Below, in pieces: positions 46,595 to 58,521 of a DNA stretch of 64,000 nucleotides (position 1 is its first letter; each line of letters starts with the position of its first letter). Source of the DNA: Pseudofabraea citricarpa (Eukaryota > Ascomycota > Leotiomycetes > Helotiales > Dermateaceae). Made by a program: the position numbers and the translations under genes. The notes below the pieces were generated by a model. That model was not told where the DNA came from. It did not search any database and worked only from the letters and a program-made list of their open reading frames with translations. The stretch is from assembly GCA_029641185.1 (NCBI GenBank), contig JAPWGK010000004.1:434001-498000 (forward strand), in the 5' to 3' direction.

Positions 46595-49500
46595 TCACTT
46601 GATATCCGCGATATCTACCTCGGGTTTTCGTGGGTCGAACCACGCAACTCGTCTTTCGTCTCCATTCTGACCGCCAACAGTGGTCCAGACATGCTTGTAC
46701 GGGACTTTAACGTTGACTAGTTCCCGCAGCCCAGTCCATCTCAAGCGCTCAGATGGCTCCATAGCGCTGTTTCCTAGTCCGCCGTTTCTGACCCATTCTT
46801 TAATACAGGTCTTGACGAATTCTATTTTCTTACGGAAGTCGTTGGCTTGAGGGATTCCCTGAATCATAGGATCAATCTGAGGCTTGTTGCGGCCTGTGCG
46901 TGAAGGCTTAGCCATGAAATTGAGAAGTGTCTGTAGAGGATAAGAGAGATGTTGTCGATCATCGAGGGCGTTTCCTGGAATGGTCCCTTTCATGCTCAAG
47001 TCTCGTGCAGCTTCAAGAGGAAGGTGGTAGAAGTCACACCAAGTGCCATCAGCTGAGATGACAATTTTGGTATGATCTGGAAAGTTGAACTGCGAAGGGT
47101 TAGCAAAGTATACAATGGATAGAATGGTGAACTGGAAATCCTCACCTGGAAATGCCCATCCCCAAAATACCAACACCCAACATCACCCCAGCGCTGGTAA
47201 AAGGTAACAACATTGCCGGGAGCGACCAATTCTGAACTTTGGCCGTCTTGTTTCTGTGGAGGCATCTCCTCGCCTGGGTAGTCGGAGTCTCTGCCATACT
47301 GGGTCATATAGTTGGCAAACTTCTTCCAAAGCACAATCTTCTCTCTTTTCCTATCATCCCATTCATCCTGACCGCGTGATAGCCTTCCAGAACTTCCATT
47401 TTCAGGAATTGTAACCTTGTAATTCATGGGGTTAACCTTTCCGCGAGTGATTCCCAGTGGGCCATGATTCTCGTAGAATTCAATGTTGGGTCCTGATATA
47501 GGTACGATTTGAAGTCGATGTCTATAGTCGGGGTTGTTCTTGTTTTGTATGTGATATTCCGACTCACGGACTACAACACAACAAGGAGGGATAACACCTC
47601 GGTATGGGCCCGGAAGCTCCGAGTAGGTATCCCTGAAGATACATCCGACGCTGCCATTGCTGAGAATATAACCGAGTCCAAACTTCGTGGTATAATCTAC
47701 CCATTTGACCACAATTGGATTGTTAGATGGGATCGAGCTAGGCGTTGCAGCAACCGATCGGCTATTGAGAGCACGCTCAAGCTCTTTCTCCAAGCGACGG
47801 AGGCGGACAAGAACTTCATCAGGCTTGGTTCCTGGAAGCCATTCCAACCTTTCTGCTGGGTTGAATAGTGATACATTCTTGTCGGCCAACACTGGCTCCA
47901 TCTCTTGTGATTTCCGTTCTGATTCAACCTTTTGTAATTGCTGAACCATATCAGCCGCCAATCGCTCCTCCACTCCAACTTCTTTTCTAGCAGGCGCAGA
48001 CTCAGACTCCCGCATGGTAGATCTTCCCGGTCTAATTATAGGAATCTCCCGTCTACTAAGCTCGGAAATAGATTTGCCTTTAGGCTGTTCCTCAGCTGTC
48101 TCGGTATTGGTTCGGCGCAGTTTAACAGTCCTACTAGAAGCAGTAGTTGCTGCTGGTTGTGGTCTGACCCTTTGTTGAGCTGCAAAGCTCTGAGTTGTAG
48201 TGCTCCGTGGTGGTGGTAGCATTTGTTCTGGCTTCCTTGACGATGAGCGAGGCTCAATACGAGGACGCTTCGCTTCCAAGATTTCTGAAGCAGGACTTAA
48301 TTCATCCTCTTCCTCAGTTGCTGCATTCTGTTGTTCTCGTTTCCATTCATCAAATGGACGGTAGACAACGTCCTCAGGAAGTGGCACTTGTGGCGTCAAC
48401 CCAACTTTCTCCTCGGCAGCGACCTCTCGATAAGTACTTGTGTGCTTGGTAGGAGCGTTCCATGGTCCAACGTCGCACTGAATGCATAATTTCTTCAAGT
48501 TATGGACATAAATGTTCGACTTGACAGACCTAGAACCAAAAGAAGAAAACTGGCTAGGGTCTGGGGAAGTTTCTCGAAATTCGGAATTCAGCTCGCCAGC
48601 TTGCGGCATCCAACCACAAGTAAAAAAGGGATGCTGAACAATGACATCGGGATCGGGTCTTAAAGCAGGGTCTTGAAGCATTGTCGACACCAAATCTTTC
48701 GTTTCTTCAGAAATATAATTTTCGGATGTGTCTAATTTAGGCCAGTCGTACTCTCTCTCTCTCGCTCTTCGATATATTTCGTCGGCTGTTTGGGATTGAA
48801 ATGGAGGTTTGCCTGTGAGCAATGCAAAACTGGTATTGGGGTTAGTTATAGTTCAATCATTTCGTGGTATCAGTACGCTTACATTATGATACCCAAACTC
48901 CAAATATCCACAGCATGGTCATGCCCGCCCTTGTTCTTTTCCAAGATTTCTGGCGCAATATAGTTCGGAGTGCCACAGAGTGTCGTTCGTCGACATGCAG
49001 TCATGTCCTTTCCTGACATTAAAAGAGCCGCAAGACCGAAGTCTCCAATTTTGACGTTCATATCCTTGTCCAAAAACACATTTCCCATTTTTAAGTCGCG
49101 ATGAATTATTCCCTTGGCATGCATGTACTTGATGGCACCGGCCATCTGTACGGTGTAGAATCTTACTTCAGGTTCGGTTATGAATTTCCTCCTTTTGACC
49201 ATGTCCATCAACGAGCCATTGGGGCAGAGTTCCAGCACAATATATGTACACTTCTCATACGAGAATGCTCGGTGGAATTTTACAATATTCGGATGGTTCA
49301 TCTTGGAGTGGATTTGAAGCTCTGTTTGGAACTAGAAGAAATTTAGCATAATTTGGTGCCAGATAGATGAAGGTTTCTCTGACCTTTTGCTCCATTTTCT
49401 TTTGTGGCATATGACTCTTTACAATCTTCAGAGCGTACTTCTGTCTCGTGCCTGAAAGTTTTCCCTCGTAGCAGATAGCGAATCCGCCTTTACCAAGTAG

Positions 49501-49701
49501 CCGACCTGTCTGATATACGGCGCCATTCTTGCGATCGGTGCTGGGGGGCTCGTGAACCTGAGCAGGCGGTGGAGGTGGATGATCCTTTTCCTTCTGGGTG
49601 GGTTTCGCCGCGGTTGCTGCCTTCGTAATCACTTTTCCCTTCTGAGCATTCTGCTTTGCTCGAGTGTTTGCATTTGCGTCTCGAGGGGCTAGCGCTTCCA
49701 T
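46595..49701 (-). CDS. CDC5: Polo-like kinase (Cdc5/Plo1/PLK1)
   Basis: Mitotic serine/threonine kinase that controls mitotic entry, spindle assembly, mitotic exit and septation. Exons are 49701-49384, 49331-48883, 48829-47146 and 47089-46595, all with GT..AG introns of 53-57 bases, giving 981 residues. The start is the ATG at 49701; an upstream in-frame TTG at 49731 is not a start. The kinase domain has the P-loop GKGGFA, IIHRDLKMGN, DFGL and an activation loop ending CGTPNYIAPE. A long basic, disordered linker of about 300 residues follows. Two polo boxes come next: KWVDYTTKFGLGY in the first holds the phosphopeptide-gripping tryptophan, and FPDHTKIVI in the second holds the histidine-lysine pincer. 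All binding residues are therefore intact. It lies divergently from OPA3. Confidence 0.96.
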
Positions 49702-50654
49702 ATTGGCCTTGACAGAATTGTATTCTGTCAAGAGCTATATAGCGGTAAGCCTAGACCCAGATAATCGTCCAGATTTTATCTTGTGCTGTTGCGTGTATTG
49801 CCAATTGGTGGGAATACAACCTCGTTCGCAATCGTCGACAGTGCAACCAAGAGACCTAAATGATTGGTTAGTAAAGATGAAGGAGAAGGTGTTGAACAGC
49901 ACAAGCATATTGCGGTCTTGTTCTGAAAGAGTTCCAGCGCCCCACATATTTCGTTTCTGTATACAAACAAGGAATCCGAGTCGACTGTACTCTAAAAACC
50001 AAACAGAATGGACAAGTGCGTCGAAAGAATCCAAAGATCACAACATGTGGATGCTCCCATCTCACAATTCTGAGTTTTCTGCGACTCTTATAGGCGGCGC
50101 CGTTCATTTGACTTATAGTCTTTCTTTGGGATCCCAGACCATCGTGATATGTCTGGGGAGGAAGAGTGGAAAGCAAAGCTTACAGTAGTTAGTTATTCGA
50201 GTCAGCGGTCGACAGTATAGGCTAGGTCGTGTTCAATCAAAAGAACTCAGGCGGATTGATGTCGACGCGATTGCATCGAATTTCGAGAGGGACCGGTCGA
50301 AATCGAATTGTTGTCGTGATGAATTAACGTGAGTTCATCTTGAGGCGAGGCAAGATCATCCGCCAAAAGTTGTGTTTTCCAGAATAGCTCACCGTTGCCC
50401 AGCAACCACCTTAAATTCTCGCTTGGGTCGATGACAAGAGGGTCTACGCATTAAATCTTTAAGTCCGATAAGGGACTTTGCGCCCCTTGAACTTCTAACA
50501 TTTATGCTCCGGGTCGCCCTGTAATTCAATGCTAGAAGAAAACATATCCTGATGGACAGAGGGCCTACGGTTGCGCTGTTATCCAATATCAAGCCGAAGG
50601 GCAATCCAAACAGCATTTGATCCAAAGGGTCCCCGATGATCTTCAATTGCTAGC
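49702..50654. other. Divergent promoter region, Polo kinase and OPA3-like gene
   Basis: About 950 bases with no gene, between two genes read outward. Short ORFs on both strands (for example 49664-50188) have no family resemblance. Confidence 0.55.
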
Positions 50655-51334
50655 ATGGTTCCCCTTCCTCTCTTCAAATTCGCATCCCTCTTCGTGAGGC
50701 ATATCTCGAAGTATGGAGCAGTGAGTAGCAAAAGCATATTCAACGCTCGTAACTGAGGAGGGCTAATATTGGTCAGAATTATATCAAGGAGCAAGCGCAT
50801 GAACACCCGAAGTTCCGAGTCATCGCAGCCCGGTATGGCCAGACCATGCACCAAATCAACATGCGGATGGCGGTAACCCTCCTTCGAGACTCTGCGGCGG
50901 AGAAACGAGCAAAGGAAAAGGCTGAGGCACCAACGGTGAAGACGGAAGAGCAGATGAAGGCAGATGAAGCAGCGAAGGAGAAACATGCAGAGAGGCGCGC
51001 GAGGGAGAAGGTAGAGGCTTCCAAAAGTATATGGCGACGAAAGTTCAGGCCTCTACCGGAAGCAAAAGCTGTAGATCTCTTTGCGGATGTTATTGGAGAC
51101 TCGTTCATATTGTTGGTAGCAACCATCCTGATCACGTATGAATACATCCGAACGAGAGGAAAGCCAGATACGAATGCACTGAAGATTGAGGAAATCAACG
51201 AGAAGCTGAAGGAACTAGAACTCAAGGAGCAAGAGTTTGAAGAGAAGGAAAGAAAACAACAGAGCCGTGTTGAAACCTTGGAACAAGCCATTGAGGAAAT
51301 GAAGAAGCAGTCACAAAGCAAGAAGAAGTATTGA
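50655..51334 (+). CDS. OPA3-like mitochondrial protein
   Basis: Member of the OPA3 family, mitochondrial membrane proteins tied to optic atrophy in humans; the molecular role is not settled. Exons are 50655-50720 and 50777-51334, joined in phase 0; the 56-base intron has a GTGAGT donor and GGTCAG acceptor. The first exon codes for the family start MVPLPLFKFASLFVRHISKYGA, and the second continues NYIKEQAHEHPKFRVIAARYGQ, so the intron is needed. The product has 207 residues. The basic amphipathic N-terminus fits mitochondrial targeting. One hydrophobic helix (SFILLVATILITYEYI) lies near residues 130-146. A charged coiled coil (KIEEINEKLKELELKEQEFEEKE) forms the C-terminus. A lysine/glutamate-rich insert at about residues 60-95 is typical of fungal forms. 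Confidence 0.92.
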
Positions 51335-51657
51335 TAGCGAACATTGTCCCTTACAGATCATTGCACAGCTGCATTGAGATGGAGGCCTCTCTCGTGTAAG
51401 AAGAGCCAAGTTTGTTCTGAAGTTAGAACATGTGTATATAATAGATATATCGTGCAAGATGCACACTGTACAACAAATTGGGCAAGCAAGAGCTCATTTG
51501 CTTTAGGGTCACACAGCCCTGCTAGCGAGGTCTTCTCAGAAGATTCGAGCTCGGAACGATATCTTGAAAGCCAAGCGCCCTACCATCTGTACTTACTCAA
51601 CTCAATTGACAAATTTCAAACGTACCATCATTCCACTAGTTGACTACACTCTCCAGA
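51335..51657. other. Short intergenic region
   Basis: About 320 bases between tandem genes. Nothing is seen beyond the OPA3 3' end and the next promoter. Confidence 0.55.
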
Positions 51658-52438
51658 ATGTTCTGTTCATCTCTACGCAAGCGCAAGGAATGGGCAATGG
51701 TGCCATCAAACCTACTCGCGTGTAAAAACCCCCAATGGACAGGTGAGCTGTGATGGTAGCCCTCGTCACTTTTGTCTGATGAAGCTGGCAGAGAAAAAAA
51801 TCGGCACGCATGACCTGAGCATTCCTCTCCCCCAACAAGCACGGCATCAACAATCAAGGGACTGGTTCAGGATTCTGTTGGTGTCGTCCATGGATACGCT
51901 ATCACCGCAGCCATTGATGGATCGCATTGAAAGACTGTGCCATCAAACAGGAGGACAAGACGCAGGCATTGTCTTCCTATTGATGCAAGACTCGTCAGGC
52001 AGCCGTGGAGTAGCGTCTTTCATGGAATTACAGGCAAGGTATGTCATAGGCTTCCTGGACCTTTCTACATTGGATGTTGATCTTGAAAGCGTGGTACAAG
52101 ACTTCGATATTCCTATTTTTCCATTATCCAACCTCTCTTCTCTTCAGGCTACACTGCTAGGTCTCCAACGACAACTCGTCCAAACCCGCTGCGCACCACT
52201 ACCAGCCGCAGCAAATCCATTGACGACGCTATTGCCATTCTGTTCTACCAGCCCACCGATCCCTGAGCATGCTAGGAACGTCCTTAGCGATATCTCCCAC
52301 AGTCTTCTTGAATTGGCCGGATCAGCTACGATGCCAGATGGAAGGGAGAGTATAAGACAGTGGCTTGCGGATGGTGGCCGGAATATAGCTGAGGATATCA
52401 TTGAGTTCTGGGGAACAGAATTCATAGTTGACACATGA
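51658..52438 (+). CDS. Conserved-looking protein of unknown function
   Basis: I do not recognise the family. The best model has two exons, 51658-51742 and 51792-52438, with a 49-base intron (GTGAGC..TGGCAG) and phase-1 junction, giving 243 residues. An intronless version would start at the ATG at 51779 and lose the basic N-terminus (SSLRKRKEW). The protein is globular-looking, with alternating strand and helix stretches (WFRILLVSSMD, GIVFLLMQD, VIGFLDL, IPIFPLSNL) as in an alpha/beta fold. It has no signal peptide, no membrane helix and no obvious catalytic motif. The acidic end DIIEFWGTEF is intact. Its codon use resembles its neighbours, so I consider the gene real. Confidence 0.7.
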
Positions 52439-53513
52439 TGGTTTTGATTCGAAGGATAGAAGTACTAAGGTGCTGGAGTGCGTGATTTACTCACCTTTCA
52501 CAGAGCTTGCTGGCAACCATTCTCAGAAAGCATACATATATGCTAGGGTCGCTGATATTCTTTGTGCTTGATTTAATTTCCCTTCTAGGTACTACATAAC
52601 CTTTTCGGTGGATTTCTTGAGGCATTTCTGGTGCTATAAAAATACCAGAGAGGATAAAAGCAGAATCATATGTACAGGCAAAATGCTTGCTTTCAAGATC
52701 GTTGAGTGAGGGCCATTCCATCACTGAAGCACAATCAGGTGATATGTTGCCATACTCAAGGAGTAAATTGCATACAAGAATTGATCCTTCCATCGATAAC
52801 CAATTGTTAACCGCTTTCAAAATACCTAAGTTTTTGCATGCGCAGCAAGTGGGTAAGTGTAAGATCAGGCTGAACTGGGGAAGCCAGAATGAAGGGATTG
52901 AAAGACGTAAGGTGGTCAAGACACCACGTGAATGATGCCATGACAAACAACTGAATCTTCTCGAAACAAAAGATCCATCATCGATCGTGTCAAGGTCAAG
53001 GACGAGCATAATCCGCACGCATCGTCAAAGCCCAACCCACCACCTCAGCCGACTCCACGAAATGACGTCGGCTCAGCCTCGCAAACAACAGGAAAAACGG
53101 GGATCTTCAGGCACGACTATTGGCAGTCCACGGAAGCTGCCAGCTGCCAAATTGCAATGTGTCGTTCCGTGATGTGATCTAGCCAGATTGATGGGCGAAG
53201 AGACGTTCGTGGGTTTGCATTCCGGAAGGTGAGTAGGTGAAGAAGTCTCCACAAGGTGCTAGATGGGCAATGTCTCGTGAGGGGTCCTGGTCCGACCCCT
53301 GGAGCCGATGACGTACAGTGCCGCTTGCCAGGAACTGGACCAGATCTAAGTGTCAGCTGTTTGCTACAAAACCATCTACCATCTCCCCTCCATTCCCATC
53401 TTCCCTCATCATAAACACACACACATACAACCCATTCAACCCCAATCTACACCCTCCAACCAGCTCTACCATTTCCACATATCCCCTTTTCCCAACATCT
53501 CAAATCAGCAATC
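52439..53513. other. Intergenic region upstream of RTC3
   Basis: About 1.1 kb. A minus-strand ORF from an ATG at 53009 to 52491 (173 codons) exists but lacks convincing protein character. CA- and CT-rich sequence at 53380-53500 is the likely RTC3 promoter and leader. Confidence 0.5.
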
Positions 53514-54123
53514 ATGGTTCGCGGAGAAGCAGCACAAACCAAGGTCCACTACAAGGGCAGCACCGAGGATTTCGTCATCTTCGCCGACAGCCCAGCTGAG
53601 GTGAACAAGTGGAAGGAGGACAAGTCAGTTGCGTTGGCAAATGTCGTTTCCAGCTTCAAGATCTTCGTCACCCACAAGTAAGTGAACTCATCCCCATCCC
53701 CGCCACCGCGTCGTCCAGCTTCTACATTTTTACCCCTCCTTTGGTCATACCCCGCCAAGATTGGTCATCTCTACATGTCCTACCTAAACACTCATCCATC
53801 AATCTTTGAAAGGCTCTTACTCTCTGATTCACTTGCACTACATGAGTGTGAACAACCACAGCTAACAACATGCAACAGGCAAGGTGCCCAAGGACAGTTT
53901 GACGGAGCCTCCCATGCTACACTAGACAACGAGTTTGGCACCCACGTCGAGGAGGAAGTCATCAAGATCATTCTCGAGAAGGGAACTATTCAAGAGACTG
54001 AGGTATGTTTTAACTCTACTTACCCTGAATGTATTGGTCGAGAAACATACTGACTATTCATGCAAGGGATCCGATCGTCAAGGACCCAAGAACGACAGCA
54101 TGGGATCCCGCGCTGGTCACTAA
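53514..54123 (+). CDS. RTC3: Rtc3-like protein with SBDS N-terminal-type domain
   Basis: Small protein of the Rtc3/Yhr087w family, a stand-alone version of the N-terminal domain of the ribosome-maturation factor SBDS; yeast genetics links it to RNA metabolism and stress. Exons are 53514-53677, 53879-54002 and 54067-54123, joined in phases 2 and 0, giving 114 residues; yeast Rtc3 has about the same length. The first intron (201 bases) is longer than usual. Family blocks are TKVHYKGSTEDFVIF, VVSSFKIFVTHK and, across the first splice, QGAQGQFDGAS. These are followed by ATLDNEFGTH and VIKIILEKG. The last exon codes for a short polar tail (GSDRQGPKNDSMGSRAGH). The role is inferred from the family only. 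Confidence 0.9.
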
Positions 54124-55171
54124 AGGAGCATTGTTGGTCTCTGAATCAAGCGTGTATGGTATGGTATCAACGGCGTTGGGATTGATGGGAAGGGAAGGCG
54201 AAAGACGGGTGCATGTTGGCAGCGGATATGGCATGATTTTGCACCATGGCATGATCAGTTTACCCGATCAGAAAGGTCACGAATTGATGACGATGATGGA
54301 CGATAGTTACTAGCAGCTAGCTACTCAGTCCTCGCAAAGATAAAAAAGAAATGTAAAACCAACCTTTGGCGTCGCCCACGGATGAGTTTTGTTTATCGTG
54401 GTGGCTTGTGATGACTTGAAACATCTGGTGTGGGGGGATGTGTTCGATAAACTAAACTCTGTCCTAAGCTTTGGTTCATGGTCGACGACATTAATCTCCC
54501 CAACGGATGTCTTGCAGCTCCCCCACATATTAATAACTTTTCATTTATCTCATCACGCAACCGGCACGAGCCGTACCTCTCTAGCTTCAGTCTGATGACT
54601 TCACTTCAAGCACCTAGTAACAAACATCCACGACAAGGGGAGATACAGCAAGCATACTTTTCAAGAGACGACAAGTGGAGAATCAATAATTTTTTTTTGG
54701 AGAGAGCAGCCTAAGCTTCATCGATTGACATTATATCTTGAACGCGTAAAAAACGAGACGGACCACCACAGGAGCACTGATCGCAAATACCAAAATCCAA
54801 CCAACAAGCGCAAATCTCTGCTTTCAGCAAGCACCGTACCACCGTACCCGCTGCCACAGCTCGCCCTCCCCGAGAAGAAGATAGCCGTCGATCGAAGGTC
54901 CTGATCCGATGGTCTATCGCACTGTCTCCTCGTCTCCATGCTGCCACCACACCACACCAACACCCGACCGACAACAGTAAAAAGAAAAATGGGTGTCGTC
55001 GTCTAGAAAGATTTAATAAAAAGGTACGCCGTTCGCTTATGCCAAAGCCCCAAAGCCATAGCTGGTCCATCATGCAGGAGCCTGATTCGTTCCGCTGGTC
55101 GAATATGTGCAGATTGCTGATAATGTCCTGGCCCTCTCTCGCTGCCTCTCCTGGAAGCAGGCAGGTCTGAT
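54124..55171. other. Convergent intergenic region
   Basis: About 1 kb between the RTC3 3' end and the 3' end of the next minus-strand gene. No convincing gene is seen; minus-strand ORFs reaching 55211 overlap the terminal exon in another frame. Confidence 0.5.
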
Positions 55172-55717
55172 CTAGACCTTGCCGACTCTCTCGCGCTTTG
55201 GTAGTGACCATGGTTGTTCACACACGACCTATTTGATACACTCATTAGCCTCACGTTCTCCTAGCCTACTGATTTCTGCCGAAGCTTACCTCTCCATCAC
55301 TATAGGCCCAAAAGTAGACTCCCATCGCGATGGTGTAGTATATCGCGGGGTTCGTAGCCTGGTACAACAGGGCAGCAGCCAAACCAGCTAATGGCAATGC
55401 TACCAACCGGGCCTCCATGCTACGGTGCAAGGCTGAACCGGCCAAAAATCCAAGAGGCCATTCCCATGCGAACATCAAAATGCCGAATAGGAGGTTGATA
55501 ATTTGTAAAACGGGTATGGGCTTCACGGCTCCATCGAGGTTCTTGGTGAGGAAATCCCAGAAGATCTTCGGCCAGAAGAATCCTTCAATAGCGGCTGCTA
55601 CTTGGTCTACAGAAATGGTCAGCTGACGGTTGAATTATGCAGAGCGTCGGAATACCTACAGACGGCGGCCGTGAGGACAATGAGGCGAGCCCAGTGGTTC
55701 TTGACGAGTCTTCCCAT
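55172..55717 (-). CDS. Four-helix fungal membrane protein (DUF7727-like)
   Basis: Small membrane protein of a family widespread in filamentous ascomycetes, function unknown. Exons are 55717-55660, 55606-55290 and 55228-55172 with consistent phases and GT..AG introns (53 and 61 bases), giving 143 residues. The conserved start MGRLVKNHWARLIVLTAAVYQ spans the first splice. Helices follow at WARLIVLTAAVYQVAAAIEGFF, IPVLQIINLLFGILMFAWEW, ARLVALPLAGLAAALLYQ and AIYYTIAMGVYFWAYS. The last exon codes for the polar end VVCEQPWSLPKRERVGKV; without the second splice the frame would end after a short artificial tail. The family label is from memory of similar fungal proteins and should be treated as tentative. 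Confidence 0.85.
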
Positions 55718-58521
55718 GATTTATTCTGTGTGGTTTTCTTCCAAAAAAGCTTTCAATCCAAACACCCTTCGAGTACGTCTTCTAATCCCAACCGAATACG
55801 CTGGAAGCTGATTAAAATTTCGATTTATAAAAAGGTCTGGCGGAAGGGCGGTATAGTTGAGAAGGCAATTCAAGTATCCGACCTGCGGCAAGGGTTGAAG
55901 GAAGAATGAACGGAATTGAAGTTATCGATATTAAAGAATGCTATCGACGACGACGAGTGCACAGCGCTGGTGAAGAAGAAGAAGCAAAAGAGAAAGAAGA
56001 GAGTGCTTGGCTCGAGCGGAGTGATACTCTATATCTCTGGACGCTGGGACCAAGGACACCAGGGAGCAGTGGCTCCGCTTGGGACTTTGTATCAGGGCTG
56101 GGTGGAGTAGTGCTTGATTTCGGATGCTGAATACGGCGGCGTGTCTCTGAGGGAACAGACCATGTACTGGTAATCTGATCTACACTGACAGCGGACATCC
56201 GAGCGACGGGATGAAGAAGCAGAAGAGGATGATGCCAGGCCAGGCCAGGGGCAATTTGGGCTTGATGGCGAGACGATTTCTCTGGCAGAGCAGGCCAGCT
56301 ATGGATCGGTTGTGTCAAGATGGTCACGGCCGCATCTGATCCGGAAATTGAGATGATGCTGAGGGCGGATGATAGAGACGATGGGGGGAGTAGTGGCTGA
56401 TATGATCGCCGGGTTGAGACGTCTTAGGCTGGGTTGTACGTTACGGATTTTGAGGTTAATTCTATGCAAACGACAATGAGATCTAGTTGTGTCCCAGGAA
56501 TCAGCAGTGGCAGATCTCATGTTTAAGGATAACCAGGCCCTGGACGAACGGGTGCGGGCTGGGGCTGGGGGGGGTTGGCCATGGGTGCAGATGGGCTTCA
56601 AAGATGGCCCAATGCCTGCTCTGGATGTCATGATGCACAGAATACAGGTGCATCCATATGCCTGGGCGGGTGGAAAGCGCACAAAATCGGGGGGTGGTTG
56701 AGAGTTTGCAGGGGCCAGCGCTGGCAGTGGCAGATGTTGCTTCGATCTCGAACGTGAGCCGAGCAGCCTATGGGGAGTCGAGGGAGGGCTAAGCCATCTG
56801 GGTTATTGTGCCATTGTGCGGTGAAGCCGGATGATTCGAGGGATGAGGCAGCAGCTAGAAGTGTAGTGCGAGGCTGGGCGGTTAGAAAGAAGCAGGAGCG
56901 GTATGACAAGCTCTCACATTGGATGGATTGCGCAGTGGGAGCTTAGCCGAGAGAGGCGGCGCTCGGCAGGCTTGAGAGGCTTGTAGGGTTAAGGCCACTA
57001 CTGTACTGTACTAGTGAGTTAGTAACTGGCCAGGCACTTACAGCACGCTACTGACTGAGTGACACTTTTCTGCCTTTCATCTGCCATCGTTTACAGCTTC
57101 AACTCTCAACCCTCAACCCTCAACCCACGACTCACGACACGCTCAGTTACACACCATTGTCACACCGTCCCCTCCCTTTGTCGCAGCTGCCATCTTCATC
57201 TCAAATGGCTTCGGACGGCATAACTGTAAACAGCCTGCCATCTGATGATCCGCGACAAGCTCACACTCGCCTAGTTTTAGGTTACCCGACCTCAAACCGA
57301 CGCCGTTTGGACCACGGCAGGCCCTCGGAGCACTGTCGCCATGCCAATGACCATCTGATGCCATGATGGGACTACACTCTACAGCGGTACGGCGAAGAGG
57401 AACAAGAGAACAAGACGCAAAGCCCGCCGCCCGGTGGTGTGCGCTGAACATCTGAAGCAGACAGCTGGTGCATGGCATGTCATTGCTGTCATGGCATGTC
57501 CAAGCCAGCCCATTCTTCAGAAGAATCTGATCATCTGATGGCGCCTTGGTCTTCGGCCCTCGACCCTCGATCCTCAACCCTCAACCCTCAACCCCTCCCT
57601 CGAGTCTCGACTTGGTCTGCCCAAGTGTACCAAGCTCATGGCGTTCTTGTTCACTTATCTACCTACTGTACTTGTGCTCCACCACCACTCCATGTGACGT
57701 CTGCATGTCTCCCGCACCGCCCATCCTGCACAAAGCTGCACAACCGTCACAACATGGCCGTGATGCGATGTGATGGCCACTATTTTTGCACCCAAGCAAG
57801 CTTTTCCAATGTATTTGTTAATCTATTCTTATTTTAGCTCCTTTCGCCTCGAGAGCGCTTCCAGAATGCTTGCCATTGGGTGTTTGACCGGTGCAGGGGA
57901 TCGCCCCGTGCAAGCGCCAGGGTTCTTTCTGCAGCAGGCCACATCCATCCATCATCATTCCCTCTGCGAGCTGCGTCCCAGAATCACGAGACGAAACGAG
58001 ACCGATTTTGAATCTCGAACAAAAGGGATCGCCTTCTCTCGTTGCTCGCGGCCTCGTACAACAATCCCGTGTGAGGTGGGTGCAGCTACAAATGGGACGA
58101 AACGGCCTTCATGGTTCGACCATGGAGCTGAACCAAGCTGCCGACGAATACAACCGCACAGCGCGTCCCCGCGACGCTGCACTCGACTCACAGGAAACAC
58201 TTGACGCGCGTGTACGCTATTGCTAGAACAAACAATCGATCTTCGAACCACTGATTTGAATCGCGGCGCAAGCTTGAGTCGATCTTCTGGAGCGAGCGGG
58301 TATGTCTGATCGGCCCCCGTATGGTACGTGTGAACGCTGCGGAGTAGACAGGGCAATGAAAAGATTTATATTCCAGCTCTAAGTCCTAATCTAATGACAC
58401 AAAAAGTCAAAGACTTCTCGCTATTTTAACAATAGCCAAACGAAATTATACAGTCGAATGCCAGATATACAAATCAACACGACAGGAGAACGCGTAGTCT
58501 CTCATCATAAACGACAGCCTA
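55718..58521. other. Gene-free region
   Basis: About 2.8 kb with no convincing gene. It contains CTCAACC repeats near 57100-57125 and again near 57560-57600, and a TACTGTACTGTAC motif near 57000. The many ORFs of 60-145 codons overlap each other on both strands and show no family resemblance. Confidence 0.5.

Noticed and set aside
49664..50188. Plus-strand ORF of 174 codons upstream of OPA3
   Set aside because: It overlaps the Polo kinase start and promoter on the other strand and has no family resemblance.
52491..53009. Minus-strand ORF of 173 codons downstream of the unrecognised gene
   Set aside because: No family resemblance, odd composition rich in C, S and W, and overlap with the presumed RTC3 promoter; probably chance.
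54711..55211. Minus-strand ORF of 166 codons
   Set aside because: It overlaps the last exon of the four-helix membrane protein in another frame and runs through its 3' region; the spliced model explains the locus better.
58421..58521. A further exon beyond the RhoGEF stop
   Set aside because: The frame ends cleanly at 58522 after a plausible tail and no acceptor or family sequence follows.
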